A stretch of DNA of 64,000 nt from NCBI GenBank assembly GCA_963713815.1, contig CAVQNH010000050.1, positions 22,740 to 86,739 of the forward strand, written 5' to 3'. Both the position numbers and the translations under genes were made by a program. This document shows, in pieces, positions 63,155 through 64,000 of this stretch. The stretch's first letter is position 1. Every line of letters begins with the position of its first letter. This stretch comes from RYN-230 sp963713815. GTDB taxonomy: Bacteria > Actinomycetota > Actinomycetes > Streptosporangiales > Streptosporangiaceae. The notes beneath the pieces are model-generated. The model did no database searches. It was not told where the DNA came from and saw nothing but the letters and a program-made list of their open reading frames with translations.

Positions 63155-64000
63155 GTGCCTGCCTTGCCATCATCCCCGATCAGCGCTGCGCTGGAGCAAC
63201 TGGACCTGCCTGCCGGTGATCGCGCGTTGCTGGCCGGCCAGTGCCCCAGCCTGCTGGAGTACCTGCAACAGGTGCCCGATCCGCAGACCCGAGCGGGGTC
63301 CGGCACAGCCTGACGTCGTTATTACTGGCGGCGGTGGCCGCGGTGCTGGCCGGGGCGCAGTCGCTGGCCGCGGTCGGCGAGTGGGTCGCGGACGCGCCGC
63401 CGCAGGTTCTGGCCGCGCTAGGGATCAGGCATGATCCTCTGGCACGCCGGTTCGAGCCGCCGGATGAGGCCACCATCCGCCGGGTCCTGGAAGCTGTCGA
63501 TGCCGATACGTTCGGCGCCGCGGTGGGTGCCTGGCTCGCCGGGCGGCTGGCAGCCCGTGACCAGTGGCCAGGGCACGGCCACCGAGAGGGGCGGGCGCTG
63601 GCCGTGGACGGCAAGTCGCTGCGGGGCACCCGCCATGCCAGCGGCGACGGGCAGGCCGTGCACCTGCTGGCGGTCGCCGATCAGCAGGCCAGCGCCGTGC
63701 TCGCCCAGGCCGCCGTGGACCGCAAGAGCAACGAGATCACCGCATTCGCCCCGCTGCTGGAGCCCCTGGACCTGACCGGGGCGGTAATCACCGCCGACGC
63801 GATGCACACTCAGCGCGAGCACGCCCGGTTCCTGGTCAGCGACAAGAAGGCCCACTACATCCTGGTCGTGAAGAAGAACCAGCCCAGCCTGTACGCCCAG
63901 GTCACGAACCTGCCCTGGCGCCACATCCCGGCCGGTCACCGGCAACGCGGCCGCGGGCACGGCCGCGAAGAGCACCGCACCCTGCAGGCCGCCACCGTCG
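63155..64000 (+). pseudogene. ISAs1-family transposase, frameshifted and cut by the window end
   Basis: DDE transposase of the ISAs1 family. N-terminal domain: SAALEQLDLPAGDRALLAGQ, SLLEYLQQVPDPQTRAG; then SLTSLLLAAVAAVLAGAQSL, the first Asp in ALAVDGKSLRGTRHASG, second in VITADAMHTQREHARF, and HYILVVKKNQPSLY. The frame changes from 2 to 1 at about 63297, where one G missing from a G run would restore GVRHSLTSLL. Frame 1 then stays open to the end of the window. GTG at 63155 is a likely start. An imperfect inverted repeat (CACGGTTTCCAAGATCATG with its mirror just before the gene) lies at about 63102-63157. It may be a live element with a sequence error. Confidence 0.75.

Overview
The window is high-GC DNA (strong G/C at third codon positions, many GTG starts, leaderless promoters) from an actinomycete, and it covers the replication origin. 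The order parB/parA-rsmG-jag-yidC-yidD-rnpA-rpmH // dnaA-dnaN-recF-dciA-gyrB-gyrA-DUF3566-tRNA-Ile, with ino1, pcnA, murJ, sigM and trxBA to the left and a DLW-39 peptide gene and tRNA-Ala to the right, is that of Streptomyces and its relatives. No gnd lies between dnaN and recF, unlike Streptomyces. The genus cannot be fixed from sequence alone.

Layout. 1-11.5 kb: 3' end of ino1, an MFS exporter, convergent pcnA, then a plus-strand envelope block (DUF6049 protein, MurJ, membrane pseudokinase with discoidin-like domain, ECF sigma factor and its anti-sigma factor). 11.5-14.3 kb: thioredoxin reductase-thioredoxin behind a SigR-like promoter, a Nudix protein, a GNAT protein. 14.3-14.8 kb: non-coding element bounded by two inverted hairpins. 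14.8-20 kb: threonine aldolase, two perfect parS sites, parB and parA separated by an opposite-strand MFS gene. 20-29.3 kb: rsmG to rpmH on minus, the origin, then dnaA, dnaN, recF, dciA on plus. 29.4-35.4 kb: gyrB, gyrA, DUF3566, tRNA-Ile.

36.6-54.6 kb is the distinctive part: an 18-kb aerobic carbon monoxide oxidation island with two sets of form I CO dehydrogenase genes. Set 1 (minus strand) is coxM-coxS-coxL-XdhC/YHS-coxG followed by five tiny single-span membrane proteins; an opposing plus-strand operon carries a MoxR ATPase (CoxD), a VWA protein (CoxE) and three unknown proteins. Set 2 (plus strand) is coxM-coxS-coxL-coxD-coxE and diverges from a LysR regulator. Both CoxL proteins carry the form I AYxCSFR loop, so the cell probably feeds electrons from trace CO into respiration.

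54.8-64 kb: a HlyD-like adaptor with a long repetitive N-terminus, a lipoprotein, a polytopic glycosyltransferase-like protein, an ABC-F ATPase, a DLW-39 peptide, a HAD-like protein lacking the usual nucleophile, tRNA-Ala, and an ISAs1-type transposase running off the end.

About fourteen apparent frameshifts occur, several in essential genes (gyrB, dnaA, yidC, murJ). They are most simply single-base indel errors in a draft sequence, so the joined spans below are given as intact genes with the break noted.
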